Source of the DNA: Micromonospora sp. M71_S20
GTDB lineage: Bacteria > Actinomycetota > Actinomycetes > Mycobacteriales > Micromonosporaceae
Length of the DNA: 64,000 nt
Direction: 5' to 3'
Assembly: GCF_003664255.1 (NCBI RefSeq)
Contig: NZ_RCCV01000005.1
Span: 1 to 64,000, forward strand
Under the pieces are notes generated by a model. That model had not been told where the DNA came from. It searched no databases and saw nothing but the letters and a program-made list of their open reading frames with translations. Made by a program: the position numbers and the translations under genes. Position 1 is the first letter of the stretch. Each line of letters opens with the position of its first letter. Positions 7,592 to 15,614 of this stretch are shown piece after piece.

Positions 7592-9910
7592 GTGGCGGAA
7601 CCCGACCTGACCCTGACCGCGAGCCTGCGGCCGGCGGCCCTCGACGCCCGACGGGGCGTCGTCCGGCTGCACCCGGAGGTGCTCACCGCGCTGGCGCTGC
7701 GTCCCGGCGACCCGGTGCGGCTGGCGGGCCGGCGGGTGACCGCCGGCATCGTCGCGCCGGCCGAGCCGACCGCCAGCACCGCGCTGCTCTACGCCGACGA
7801 CCTGATGCTGGGCAACCTCGGCATCCGCGACGGCGCCCAGGTGGCGGTGAGCCGCCTGCCGGTCACGCCGGCCCGGCGGGTGCTCCTCGCCGGTCCGGCG
7901 CAGATCGCCGCCGTGGTCTCGCCCGAGATGCTCCGGCTGGCCCTGCTCGGCAAGGTGGTGACGACCGGGGACGACGTGTCGCTGCTGCCGCAGGACGTGC
8001 TGCCCGACGCCTCGGTGCGCAGCCTGGTGGAGGCCGCCCGGCGCAGCCTCTCCAACAGCGTCGGGTACGCCTGGACCAGCACGCTGCTCGCCGTGGTCGC
8101 CGCCGAGCCCGACACCGGCTCGCTGGTCACCATGGACACGGTGGTGGGCTGGGAACACGGCCAGGCGACCCACGGCTCCGCCGGCACCGGGCCCGCCGGG
8201 CGGGGGCGACGCCTCGACGCGGCCGGCCCGACGGCGAACGGGACCGCCCCCGGCTGGCCGCCCGCCACGGGCGGCGGCCTGGCGGACGTACGCCCACCGA
8301 GCGCCGTGGACGCCACCGGGCGGACCGCCGGGAGCGTCGACGACGCGCCGCCCGCGGTGGACGAGCTGCCCGGGCTGCGGGCGCAGGCCGATGAGCTGAC
8401 CGAGCTGCTCGACCTCGGCTTCCACCACCGGGAGGTGCTCGGCCGGCTGGGCACGACCGTCTCGCTGGGCGTCCTGATCGCCGGGCCGGCCGGCTCCGGC
8501 AAGGCGGCGCTCGTGCGGGCCGTGGCCGCCCGGGTCGGGGCCCGGGTCAGCCCACTCTGGGCCCCCGAGGTGGCCGCGCTGACCAACCAGGCCGCCGCCG
8601 ACCGGCTGCGCGCCGCCGCCGCCGAGGCGCGCGCCGACGGCCCCGGGGTGCTGCTGGTCACCGACGTGGAGGCGCTCGCCCCGGCGGACGGGCCGGGCCC
8701 GGTGGCGACCGTGTTCCGGCAGGTGGTCGCCGAGACCGTACGGGCGGGGGCGGCGGTCGTCTGCACCACCGGCCGGCCCGAGGCCGTCGACCCCGCGCTG
8801 CGCGCGCCGGACCTGCTCTCGCTGCGGATCAGCGTGCCGCTGCCGGACGCGGCCCTGCGCCGGGAGCAGTTGACGGTGCTGACCCGGCAGGTCCCGCTCG
8901 CCGACGACGTGCGGCTCGACGAGGTCGCCGGGCGTACCCCCGGCTTCGTCGCCGCCGACCTGGCCGCGCTGCTCCGCGAGGCCGGGGTGCGCGCGGCGCT
9001 GCGGCAGAAGTCGGCCGAGACGCCGACGGTGTCGATGGCCGACTTCACCGCCGCGCTGGAGGTGGTCCGCCCGACCACCATGGCCGCCTCCACCCTGGAG
9101 CTGGCCTCGGTGACGCTGGACGACGTGGGCGACCTGACGGAGGTCAAGGAGACGCTGACCGAGTCGGTGCTCTGGCCGCTGACCTACCCGGACACCTTCG
9201 CCCGGCTCGGCGTGCAGCCGCCGCGCGGGGTGCTCCTCTACGGCCCACCCGGCTGCGGCAAGACCTACCTGGTCACGGCGCTGGCCGGCTCGGGGCGGGC
9301 GAACGTGCTCTCGGTGAAGGGCGCGGAGCTGCTGTCGAAGTGGGTCGGCGAGAGCGAGCGCGCGGTCCGCGAGCTGTTCCGCCGGGCCCGGGAGGCCGCC
9401 CCCACCCTGATCTTCCTGGACGAGGTGGACGCGCTCGCCCCGGTACGCGGCCAGGCCAGCGACGGCGGCACCACCGACCGGGTGGTGGCCGCGCTGCTGA
9501 CCGAGCTGGACGGCGTGGAGACGCTGCGCAACGTGGTGGTGGTCGGCGCGACGAACCGCCCCGACCTGGTCGACCCGGCGCTGCTGCGCCCGGGACGGCT
9601 GGAACGGCTGGTCTACGTGCCGCCGCCGGACGGGCCGGCGCGGGCGGAGATCCTGCGCGCCTCGGCGCGGAACGTGCCGCTGGCGCCCGAGGTGGACCTC
9701 GTGGAGCTGGGTGGGGAGCTGGACGGCTTCTCGGCGGCGGACTGTGCCGCGCTGGTGCGGGAGGCGGCCCTGGCCGCCATGCGGGAGTCGCTGACGGCGT
9801 CCACGGTCACGGCCGCGCACGTGGCGGCGGCCCGCGCCCGGGTCCGCCCGTCCCTGGACCCGGCCCAGGTCGCCTGGCTAGCCGCGTACGCCGAGAAGCG
9901 GGGCGGCTGA
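7592..9910 (+). CDS. Cdc48/p97-like double AAA ATPase (Cpa-like)
   Basis: The predicted protein has 772 residues. An N-terminal double-psi barrel-like domain (VRLHPEVLTALALRPGDPVR) is followed by an Ala/Gly/Pro linker and two AAA modules. D2 is canonical: Walker A GPPGCGKT (about residue 550), Walker B LIFLDEVDALAP, sensor VGATNRP and arginine finger region. D1 is degenerate: GPAGSGKA lacks the Thr/Ser after Lys, and VTDVEAL lacks the Walker-B Glu. This organisation matches the actinobacterial Cdc48-like protein Cpa, an ATPase reported to interact with the proteasome, so a role in protein unfolding is likely. It starts at GTG 7592. It converges with the gas-vesicle operon, but no functional link is shown. 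Confidence 0.85.
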   Translation: MAEPDLTLTASLRPAALDARRGVVRLHPEVLTALALRPGDPVRLAGRRVTAGIVAPAEPTASTALLYADDLMLGNLGIRDGAQVAVSRLPVTPARRVLLAGPAQIAAVVSPEMLRLALLGKVVTTGDDVSLLPQDVLPDASVRSLVEAARRSLSNSVGYAWTSTLLAVVAAEPDTGSLVTMDTVVGWEHGQATHGSAGTGPAGRGRRLDAAGPTANGTAPGWPPATGGGLADVRPPSAVDATGRTAGSVDDAPPAVDELPGLRAQADELTELLDLGFHHREVLGRLGTTVSLGVLIAGPAGSGKAALVRAVAARVGARVSPLWAPEVAALTNQAAADRLRAAAAEARADGPGVLLVTDVEALAPADGPGPVATVFRQVVAETVRAGAAVVCTTGRPEAVDPALRAPDLLSLRISVPLPDAALRREQLTVLTRQVPLADDVRLDEVAGRTPGFVAADLAALLREAGVRAALRQKSAETPTVSMADFTAALEVVRPTTMAASTLELASVTLDDVGDLTEVKETLTESVLWPLTYPDTFARLGVQPPRGVLLYGPPGCGKTYLVTALAGSGRANVLSVKGAELLSKWVGESERAVRELFRRAREAAPTLIFLDEVDALAPVRGQASDGGTTDRVVAALLTELDGVETLRNVVVVGATNRPDLVDPALLRPGRLERLVYVPPPDGPARAEILRASARNVPLAPEVDLVELGGELDGFSAADCAALVREAALAAMRESLTASTVTAAHVAAARARVRPSLDPAQVAWLAAYAEKRGG

Positions 9911-9960
9911 GCGCCGGCTCCCACGGCGCGGCCGGGAGCGAGGGTGTGCCCGCCGGGGCG

Positions 9961-9992
9961 CTGTCGGGCTGATGTCGTGGACGATTCGTCAG
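9961..9992. repeat. Copy A of a dispersed intergenic element
   Basis: This 32-base stretch lies between the AAA ATPase and gvpK (convergent) and covers the gvpK stop codon. Its first 28 bases differ at two positions from the complement of 26687-26714. The shared core is GCTGATGTCGTGGACGATTC. See the copies at 26642-26715 and 53472-53537. Confidence 0.75.
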
Positions 9993-10429
9993 TCGGTGGG
10001 CAGGAGGGGGCCGAGGGGCCCGAGGTCGAGGTTCAGGTCCTCGGGGGTGAGGCCGAAGTACTCGCGCAGCCCCGTCATCTGCTCCTCGAGGGCCATCAGC
10101 GTGGTGCCGATCCGTTCGACCTGCTCCTCGGTGAGGTCGCCGAGGTCGACCCGGCGCAGCGCCTGTCGCTCCATGAGCTGCCGCAGCAGCTCGATCACAG
10201 TGAGCACGAGGCTGGCCAGCCCCCGCTCGACGGAGTCCCGGTCGACGGCCAGCCGGCGGTCCAGCGGCGTCACCCGGGGCGGCTGCCACCGGGTGTCGCC
10301 GAGCGCGGCGGCGAGTTCGGCCGCCTCGTCCCGGCGGGGGCCACCGCCGCCCGCGCGGCCCACGCCCGCTGTCCCGGCCCCGCCGCCCGGGCCGTCCGGG
10401 CCGCCCGCGGGATCGCCGGGGGCGGTCAT
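9989..10429 (-). CDS. gvpK: Gas vesicle protein GvpK
   Basis: The predicted protein has 146 residues. After a Gly/Pro-rich leader (about 45 residues), the GvpK domain is clear: LAVDRDSVERGLASLVLTVI, ELLRQLMERQALRRVD and EEQVERIGTTLMALEEQM. GvpK is a minor assembly factor found in nearly all gas-vesicle loci. It is the last gene of the operon. Its ATG overlaps the gvpS stop as ATGA (10426-10429). The stop codon lies inside a dispersed repeat element. Confidence 0.93.
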   Translation of the reverse strand: MTAPGDPAGGPDGPGGGAGTAGVGRAGGGGPRRDEAAELAAALGDTRWQPPRVTPLDRRLAVDRDSVERGLASLVLTVIELLRQLMERQALRRVDLGDLTEEQVERIGTTLMALEEQMTGLREYFGLTPEDLNLDLGPLGPLLPTD

Positions 10430-10674
10430 GCCGGCGTTCCCGGCGGGACGTCGGCCGCAGCGGCGTCCCGCAGCTCCGGCGGGGCGAGCGCGCCGACGGA
10501 GGCGACCAGTGCCCGCAGGGAGATCCGGACCAGGTCGACGTCGGCGATGGCGATGGTGATGTCGCCGCTGATCACCACGCCGGTGGCAAGGACCCGGTCG
10601 AGCAGGTCGACCAGGGCCACCGGCCGGTAGGCCAGCGGGTCGTCGGCGCTGCTGGCCGCGAGCGACGTGGTCAC
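10426..10674 (-). CDS. gvpS: GvpA-family minor gas vesicle protein (GvpS)
   Basis: The predicted protein has 82 residues. It has the GvpA fold signature: VDLLDRVLATGVVISGDITI followed by AIADVDLVRISLRALVASV. This is one of three GvpA paralogues in the operon, and the shortest. The position between gvpL and gvpK is the one called gvpS in Streptomyces clusters. The start is GTG 10674, overlapping the gvpL stop (GTGA). Confidence 0.9.
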   Translation of the reverse strand: MTTSLAASSADDPLAYRPVALVDLLDRVLATGVVISGDITIAIADVDLVRISLRALVASVGALAPPELRDAAAADVPPGTPA

Positions 10675-11510
10675 CACGCCGGCTCCCGTACGGTGAGCGC
10701 CGGCCCGGGGGGCCGTTCCTCGGCGAAGGAGTACGGCGGCCACGGGCCGGTCAGCTCCAGCCGGATCTCCGGATGCCGCTCGGCGAGCGCGCCGACCAGT
10801 TGGCGGAATCCGGCGACCGACCCGTGCCCGACCAGGTACGCCCCGTTGAGCACCATGGCGGTGGGGGCCCCGGAGAGCCGGCGGTCCTGCGGCGGGTGGC
10901 GTCGGGCGGCCGTCGCGTGCCCGGCCAGTGCCCCGTGCACGGCGGAGGCGGCGTCGGCGGCGATCCGCTGCCCCTCCTCGCGGGCGGTGAGCTGGGCCCG
11001 GCGCCGCCGCAGGTACGCCGCCCCGGCCCCGCCCGAACCGGCGGGCTCCGCCGGACGGGGCGTCGCGCCCGGCACGACGTACCCCTTGACGCCCCACTCG
11101 TCGTGGCCCGTGAGCCGCTCCAGGACGGCGGTCAGCTCGACCCGGCGGGCGGTGAGCTGGCCCGCCACCCGGGCCTCGTCGTGGTGGACGGTGGCGAGCC
11201 GGGCGGGCACCACGGCGCCGCCGCGGGACAGGGCCGCGACCACCGCGTGGTGCGTCCGGGCCGCCCGCTCCAGCCAGGCCAGGTCCTCCAGGTTGCGGCG
11301 CAGCGCCTCCTCGCCGTACTCGGCCAGCGGCGCGGCGCTGACGACGGCGACCAGGCCCGCGGCCCGCACCGCGCGCACCGGAGCGCCGTCCATCCCGGCG
11401 GTCGTGGCGAGCAGGGCCGGGTCGACGTCCCGCGCCACGCCGTGCAGCCACACCCCGACGCCGAGGCTCGCCGGCCCGGTGGCGGGTACGAGGTCAGCGG
11501 TCGAACTCAT
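10671..11510 (-). CDS. gvpL: GvpL/GvpF-family gas vesicle protein
   Basis: The predicted protein has 279 residues. GvpF/L features seen: an N-terminal beta-rich half with GLVAVVSAAPLAEYGEEALR and LAWLERAARTHHAVVAALSR, the VVPARLATV segment, the WGVKGYV motif, and the C-terminal LELTGPWPPYSFAEE (family consensus tGPwPPYsFv). GvpF/L proteins are minor components that interact with GvpA during nucleation. It overlaps gvpJ by 17 bases upstream and gvpS by 4 downstream. A second, more diverged member (gvpF) lies earlier in the operon. Confidence 0.92.
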   Translation of the reverse strand: MSSTADLVPATGPASLGVGVWLHGVARDVDPALLATTAGMDGAPVRAVRAAGLVAVVSAAPLAEYGEEALRRNLEDLAWLERAARTHHAVVAALSRGGAVVPARLATVHHDEARVAGQLTARRVELTAVLERLTGHDEWGVKGYVVPGATPRPAEPAGSGGAGAAYLRRRRAQLTAREEGQRIAADAASAVHGALAGHATAARRHPPQDRRLSGAPTAMVLNGAYLVGHGSVAGFRQLVGALAERHPEIRLELTGPWPPYSFAEERPPGPALTVREPAW

Positions 11511-11862
11511 CCCGCTCCTCCCTGCGGGCGGCCTCCCGGGCGACCCGGGGACGGCGTTCCGCCTCCACCTGCTCCGGGTCCCGGGGGCCGGGCTCCACCG
11601 GCGGCCGCGCCCGGGAGCTGAGCCACGGGTCGTGCTCCCACCAGTCGATGCCGATCTGCCGGGCCGTGTCGACCGAGGCGATGACCAGTCGCAGCTTGAG
11701 CGTCAGCAGCTCGATGTCGAGCAGGCTGACCCGGATGTCGCCGGCGATCACGATGCCCCGGTCGAGCACGCGTTCCAGGATGTCGCCGAGATTGGCCGGC
11801 TCGTGCCCGGCGGGCAGGACCTGACCGGAGTTCTGCACCACCGGCGGCGGCTGCACGCTCAT
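11494..11862 (-). CDS. gvpJ: GvpA-family minor gas vesicle protein (GvpJ)
   Basis: The predicted protein has 122 residues. The GvpA-type core is LGDILERVLDRGIVIAGDIR followed by VSLLDIELLTLKLRLVIASV. It has an aromatic patch IDWWEHDPWL and an Arg/Glu-rich C-terminal tail. GvpJ proteins are minor shell or tip components. The stop of gvpO lies one base upstream of its ATG. The tail is longer than in a canonical GvpA (about 70-75 residues). Confidence 0.9.
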   Translation of the reverse strand: MSVQPPPVVQNSGQVLPAGHEPANLGDILERVLDRGIVIAGDIRVSLLDIELLTLKLRLVIASVDTARQIGIDWWEHDPWLSSRARPPVEPGPRDPEQVEAERRPRVAREAARREERDEFDR

Positions 11863-11863
11863 C

Positions 11864-12220
11864 TCAACCCACCTCGCCCTTCCCGCGCTGGTAGCGCCGT
11901 ACCCGCCGGTAGCCGAGCAGGCCGCCCTCCAGGTCCAGCTCCACCTCGTAGAGGCCGAGCAGGTCGGTGGAGCTGGGGATCCGCCGGTCCTCGATGACCT
12001 CCACCCCGATCAGCCAGCCGTCCCGCGACGACTTCAGCGAGGTCGTCCCCACCGGATCCCGGCCGGTCAACTCGACGATCTGCCGCATCCCCTCGCGCGC
12101 CGCCTCGACGGCCGAGATCGGTTCGAGGTACTCCTCCTCGTCGTCGTACCGGTCGTCGACGGGCTCACTCCTACGCGCCCGACCGCCGTCGCCGCGGATC
12201 AGATCCACCACCGCGCTCAC
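11864..12220 (-). CDS. gvpO: Gas vesicle protein GvpO
   Basis: The predicted protein has 118 residues. The start is GTG 12220 (VSAVVDLIRGDGG), preceded by a GGGAGG site, and it lies 50 bases inside the end of gvpG. GvpO domain features: an acidic stretch DDRYDDEEEYLEP, then AREGMRQIVELTGRDP, DGWLIGVEVIEDRRIPSSTD and LLGLYEVELDLEGGLLGYRR. GvpO is required for vesicle formation in some haloarchaea and is common in actinobacterial loci. In many Streptomyces loci gvpO is the first gene; here it sits between gvpG and gvpJ. Confidence 0.9.
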   Translation of the reverse strand: MSAVVDLIRGDGGRARRSEPVDDRYDDEEEYLEPISAVEAAREGMRQIVELTGRDPVGTTSLKSSRDGWLIGVEVIEDRRIPSSTDLLGLYEVELDLEGGLLGYRRVRRYQRGKGEVG

Positions 12221-12650
12221 CTCCCTCGCCGCCGCCGCGCGGCACCCGCCGCGCCCGTTCCGTACCGGCCTGCCGGGCCCGTTCCGTGGCGCCCTGCCGC
12301 GCCCGGCCCGTGCCGGGTTGCCGCGCCCGTTCCGTGCCGGGCTGCTGCCGGGTCCCGCCGTTCTCCCGGCGGGACCCGGGGCCGTTCCGGGCCGGGGTCC
12401 GGCCCTGGGCGGGCGCCGGCCGCCGGGCACCCCCGGTCAGCCGCTCCAGCACCTGCTGCTGCCCCCGGTCCCGTTCCGCATCGCTGATCTCGCCGGCGGC
12501 CGCCGCCGCGTCCAGCGCCTCCAGTTCCCGCCGGACGTCGACGGGGTTGTGCTGCCGCGACTCCGCCTCCCGGGCGATGACCTTCACCACCGCGGTCAGC
12601 CCCCGCATGGGCGCGTACGGCAGGGTCAGCAGCGTCCACAGGATGTCCAC
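12171..12650 (-). CDS. gvpG: Gas vesicle protein GvpG with Arg-rich repeat tail
   Basis: The predicted protein has 159 residues. The first ~75 residues are a typical GvpG: ILWTLLTLPYAPMRGLTAVV, VKVIAREAE and ELEALDAAAAAGEISDAERD. The remaining half is a low-complexity tail with repeats of RARQxGTE (8 residues, 24 bases). Only the N-terminal half is expected from the family. The tail overlaps the 5' end of gvpO in another frame. The start is GTG 12650, four bases after the gvpF stop. Confidence 0.85.
   Translation of the reverse strand: MDILWTLLTLPYAPMRGLTAVVKVIAREAESRQHNPVDVRRELEALDAAAAAGEISDAERDRGQQQVLERLTGGARRPAPAQGRTPARNGPGSRRENGGTRQQPGTERARQPGTGRARQGATERARQAGTERARRVPRGGGEGGERGGGSDPRRRRSGA
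12245..12355 (-). repeat. 24-base repeats coding RARQxGTE in gvpG
   Basis: At least four imperfect copies of a 24-base unit code for RARQPGTG, RARQGATE, RARQAGTE and RARR. They lie inside the gvpG tail. The repeat probably grew by slippage; the peptide is strongly basic. Confidence 0.7.
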
Positions 12651-12653
12651 CGG

Positions 12654-13409
12654 TCACCCCATCAACTGGTGGGCGCTGACGAAGTCGTACGGCGCGAGCG
12701 GGCCGAGCAGCCGCATCCGGATCAGCTCGCGGCGCTGCTCGGCGTACTCCTCGACCGCCGAGACGAACTCGTCCTCCCGGTCCTGGTCGACCAGGAAGGC
12801 GGCGTTCGACGCGTCCAGCTCGTTGCTCGGCGGCCGGGGCGCGCTCGCCACGACGAGCGGACCGAGGGTGTCGACCAGTTGCCGGTTCTCCGCCTCCCGG
12901 CGCAGCTCCACCGCCTGGCTGATGATCTCGCCGAGCCGGATCCGCTGCGTCCGGGTGGCCGCCTCCGGCTGCCCACGCACCTGGTCCGCCAGCTCGGCGG
13001 CGGCGGGATTGTCCGCCAGCACCGCCGCGATCAGGTTCGCCTCGTCGTAGCGCCCGTGCACCGTGTACTGGATCCGGCCCTCGAACTCGTCGAGGGCGGC
13101 GGCGAAGCGGTCGTGGTGCGCGTCCAGCAGGTCGGCGACCGCGTCGGACCCGGTGACGACCGTGCCGAAGCGCACCGGCAGCACCGGCGCCACGGCCGCC
13201 GTACCGTCCACCAGTTCCTGGTACGCGGTCAGGTCCGCCGGCCGGCCGATCGGCTCGGTCAGGCTCACCTCGCTGACCAGCGCGGCCAGGTCGCGGTGCC
13301 GGACCGCCGCCACCTCTCCGGGCGGGTCGCCGACCCCGGCGGCGTCCGGGGTCGGCTCCACGTCGGAGGGCACGATGCCGTAGATGAACATCCCGGTCTC
13401 CTCGGCCAT
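12654..13409 (-). CDS. gvpF: GvpF/GvpL-family gas vesicle protein GvpF
   Basis: The predicted protein has 251 residues. It starts MAEETGMFIYGIVPSD, the typical GvpF/L start (yvYGIv), followed by VAAVRHRDLAALVSEV, VLPVRFGTVV, and a C-terminal MRLLGPLAPYDFV, the family's 'GP.apYdF' motif. GvpF is a minor component that in haloarchaea contacts GvpA and is essential for assembly. It lies between gvpA and gvpG with gaps of 2 and 3 bases. The start could also be the ATG of MFIYG, six codons later. Confidence 0.93.
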   Translation of the reverse strand: MAEETGMFIYGIVPSDVEPTPDAAGVGDPPGEVAAVRHRDLAALVSEVSLTEPIGRPADLTAYQELVDGTAAVAPVLPVRFGTVVTGSDAVADLLDAHHDRFAAALDEFEGRIQYTVHGRYDEANLIAAVLADNPAAAELADQVRGQPEAATRTQRIRLGEIISQAVELRREAENRQLVDTLGPLVVASAPRPPSNELDASNAAFLVDQDREDEFVSAVEEYAEQRRELIRMRLLGPLAPYDFVSAHQLMG

Positions 13410-13411
13410 GT

Positions 13412-13861
13412 TCAGCGCTCCTCGTCCCGGCGCCGCCGGGGCCGGTCGCGGTCCCGGTCCCGGTCCCGGTCTCGGTCCCGGTCGTCCGAGCCCAGCTCGT
13501 CGACGGCGTCCTTGACCGCGCCGCCGATCGCGCCCACCGTCTTGCCGATCCCGGACGCCGCCTTGCCGGCGCCGACCGCCCCGGAGGCTCCCTCGACCAG
13601 GTCCGGCAGCCCCTTCTGGTTCTTCGGCGTGATGTCGAACCGGTCGACCGCCTCGGCGAAACGCAGATAGGTCTCCACGCTGGCGATGACGATCCGGGCG
13701 TTGATCTCCAGTAGCTGGATGCCGACCACGGCGACCGAGACCTGGGCGTCGATCACCACGCCCTTGTCCAGCACGGTCTCCACGACATCGGCCAGGCTGG
13801 AGCCCGCGCCGCCGCGTTCCAGGGCGCCGCCGGCCTGACCCTCACTCGTCGCGATCGTCAC
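13412..13861 (-). CDS. gvpA: Gas vesicle structural protein GvpA with long charged tail
   Basis: The predicted protein has 149 residues. It starts at GTG 13861 in a GTGA overlap with the SRPBCC gene. The GvpA core is [20 protein letters not shown] then [20 protein letters not shown], matching the amphipathic shell-forming fold. After the core come a Gly/Ala-rich helix ([20 protein letters not shown]) and a tail of seven Arg-Asp pairs followed by [10 protein letters not shown] canonical GvpA ends soon after the core, at about 70-75 residues. The extension makes it about twice as long. It is the likeliest main shell protein, although production of real vesicles is not shown by sequence. Confidence 0.9.
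   Translation of the reverse strand: MTIATSEGQAGGALERGGAGSSLADVVETVLDKGVVIDAQVSVAVVGIQLLEINARIVIASVETYLRFAEAVDRFDITPKNQKGLPDLVEGASGAVGAGKAASGIGKTVGAIGGAVKDAVDELGSDDRDRDRDRDRDRDRPRRRRDEER
13438..13494 (-). repeat. Six-base repeats coding (Arg-Asp)n in the gvpA tail
   Basis: The + strand reads repeated cggtcc/cggtct units. On the coding strand they give alternating Asp-Arg dipeptides. It is a perfect or near-perfect microsatellite, and so prone to length change. Confidence 0.8.
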
Positions 13862-15126
13862 TCCCGCTCCTCCCGTCGACGGCGGACCACGGGGCGCCGG
13901 GGCGCCTCCGGGGAACGGCGGGAACGGGGCTCCTCGCGGGGCCGGGGCTCCTCGCGGGAGCGGGGCTCCTCGCGGGGCTGCGGACGGCGGGCCCGCTCCG
14001 GGGCACGGCGGCGCGGCGGGGGCTGCTCCTCCTCCGGCTCCTCGTCCTCGTACTCGTCGTACTCGCCCTCGTCGTACTCGTCCTCGTACTCCTCGTCCTC
14101 GGCCGGGCGACGGCGCTGGGGCGGCCGGCGGCGGCCACGCTCGGCGGGCCGGCGCTCCTCGCGCGGCTCCTCCTCGGCCTCCTCCTCGGGCTCGGGCTCC
14201 CGCCGGCCGCGCGGCGCGCGCTCCTCCTGCCCCTCGCCCTCCCGCTGCTGCTGCTCGCGCTCCTCCTGGCGCTCGCGCTCCTCCTGCTCCTCGCGCAGCG
14301 CGGTCTCGTGGTCGCGGACGACCTGCGAGTCCTCGATCTCGCCGCGCCAGCCCTGCACCGATTCCGGATCGAGGACGGTCTGGGTCATCACGTGCCGGAC
14401 GAAGTGCTTCAGCTCCAGCCGGACGCGGCGGCCCTGGGCCCGCCACAGGTTGCCGGTGTGCTCGAAGAGACCCTGCGGGTGGTACTCCAGCACCACCAGG
14501 ATCCGGGTCAGGTCGGGCGACAGCTCGTGGAAGCTGACCGTGCCGTCGACGGAACCCTTCTCGCCCTTGGAGCGCCAGTGGATCAGCTTGTCCGGGATCT
14601 GCCGGACGATCGTGGACTCCCAGGTGCGATGCGACCAGAAGACCTGTGCCTTCCAGGTCAGCTTCTCGTCCGACTCGGTGTCGACGTTCTCGACCTTCTT
14701 CATGAAGCTCGGGAAGTCGCCGAACTGGGTCCACTGGTCGTACGCGACCCGGACCGGCACGCCGACCTCGATCGCCTCCACGATGTTGGTGACCTTGAGC
14801 TTCTTGCCGCCGCCCTTGCCACCCTTGCCGCCCCTGCCGAGCGCCGACATGACCTTCTCCTTACCGCCGGCCAGCCCGGCATGGACCATCGCCTTCACCG
14901 GTGAACCGCCCTCGGCGAGCTTCTGCGTGCCGGTGGCGGCGGCGATCAGGCCGGGACCGCCGCCCTGCTTCGCGTAGTCGCTCAGCCGGCCGGTCGCGCC
15001 CGTGATCCGCTCGGTCACCACCTGCATCGCGCGTTCGCCGATGGCGCTGGCCAGGTTGCGCGCCTCGCCGGCGAGTTGGCCCCGGAGCTTGTTCCCGAGG
15101 CCGCCGGGGTTCGTCGTGTCCGGCAT
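13858..15126 (-). CDS. SRPBCC-fold protein with very charged disordered tail, gas-vesicle operon
   Basis: The predicted protein has 422 residues. It starts at ATG 15126 ([16 protein letters not shown]), two bases after the previous stop. Residues ~1-95 are helical with Gly/Lys patches. Residues ~100-245 form an SRPBCC (START/polyketide-cyclase-like) domain: [42 protein letters not shown]-like and a terminal helix. Residues ~265-422 are an extreme low-complexity region: Glu/Arg/Gln blocks, an acidic run ([20 protein letters not shown]) and repeats of REEPRS. SRPBCC proteins occur in other actinobacterial gvp loci but their role is unknown. The fold often binds hydrophobic ligands. Confidence 0.8.
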   Translation of the reverse strand: MPDTTNPGGLGNKLRGQLAGEARNLASAIGERAMQVVTERITGATGRLSDYAKQGGGPGLIAAATGTQKLAEGGSPVKAMVHAGLAGGKEKVMSALGRGGKGGKGGGKKLKVTNIVEAIEVGVPVRVAYDQWTQFGDFPSFMKKVENVDTESDEKLTWKAQVFWSHRTWESTIVRQIPDKLIHWRSKGEKGSVDGTVSFHELSPDLTRILVVLEYHPQGLFEHTGNLWRAQGRRVRLELKHFVRHVMTQTVLDPESVQGWRGEIEDSQVVRDHETALREEQEERERQEEREQQQREGEGQEERAPRGRREPEPEEEAEEEPREERRPAERGRRRPPQRRRPAEDEEYEDEYDEGEYDEYEDEEPEEEQPPPRRRAPERARRPQPREEPRSREEPRPREEPRSRRSPEAPRRPVVRRRREERE

Positions 15127-15128
15127 GG

Positions 15129-15614
15129 TCACCGCCCCCGCTGCTCGTTGCCGGCGCCGCAGTCCCGCTGCCCGCCACCGGCGTCGCGGTCCTGCTGCCC
15201 GCCACCGGCGTCGCGGTCCTGCTGCCCGCCACCGGCGTCGCGGTCCTGCTGCTCGGCGTCCGTGCCCCGGTCCGGTCCGTCGCCGTCGTCGGGGGTGCCG
15301 GCCCCGCCCTTGCGGCGCAGCGCGTCGGCCGAGCCGCGCAGCTTGCCGCTGATGGCGTCGATGCCGCTGCCGGCGGCGGCGGTCGCGGCCGCCTTGGAGG
15401 CGGCGGCGAGCGGACCGCCCAGGCGGCCGACGTTGCTCAGGTGGGGGGACTTCTGAAGCAGGTTGCCGCCCGCCTTCAACAGTCCGCCGGGCTCCCGACT
15501 GGCCCGACCGGCCGCGACCGCGGCGGCCAGGGTGAGGGCGGTACGCAGCTTGCGCCGGCGGCCCAGCAGGTAGCCGAAGCCGACCGCGAGCCCGATTCGT
15601 GCTCCGCTGTTCAT
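15129..15614 (-). CDS. First gene of the gas-vesicle operon, small membrane-like hypothetical protein
   Basis: The predicted protein has 161 residues. It starts at ATG 15614 with GGAGGAG six bases upstream. It has a weak hydrophobic N-terminus (IGLAVGFGYLLGRRRKLRTA) resembling YtxH-type proteins, then an Ala-rich helix and a tail with three exact repeats QQDRDAGGG. No catalytic motif is visible. It heads the operon directly downstream of the sigma-B-like promoter, so it is probably co-expressed with the gvp genes. Function unknown. Confidence 0.65.
   Translation of the reverse strand: MNSGARIGLAVGFGYLLGRRRKLRTALTLAAAVAAGRASREPGGLLKAGGNLLQKSPHLSNVGRLGGPLAAASKAAATAAAGSGIDAISGKLRGSADALRRKGGAGTPDDGDGPDRGTDAEQQDRDAGGGQQDRDAGGGQQDRDAGGGQRDCGAGNEQRGR
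15171..15251 (-). repeat. Three perfect 27-base tandem repeats
   Basis: Three identical 27-base units (15171-15197, 15198-15224, 15225-15251) code for QQDRDAGGG. They lie inside the first gene of the operon and stay in frame. Perfect identity points to recent expansion. Confidence 0.9.

Noticed and set aside
15171..15251. Regular 27-base repeats that could suggest a CRISPR array
   Set aside because: They are directly adjacent without spacers and code in frame for QQDRDAGGG.
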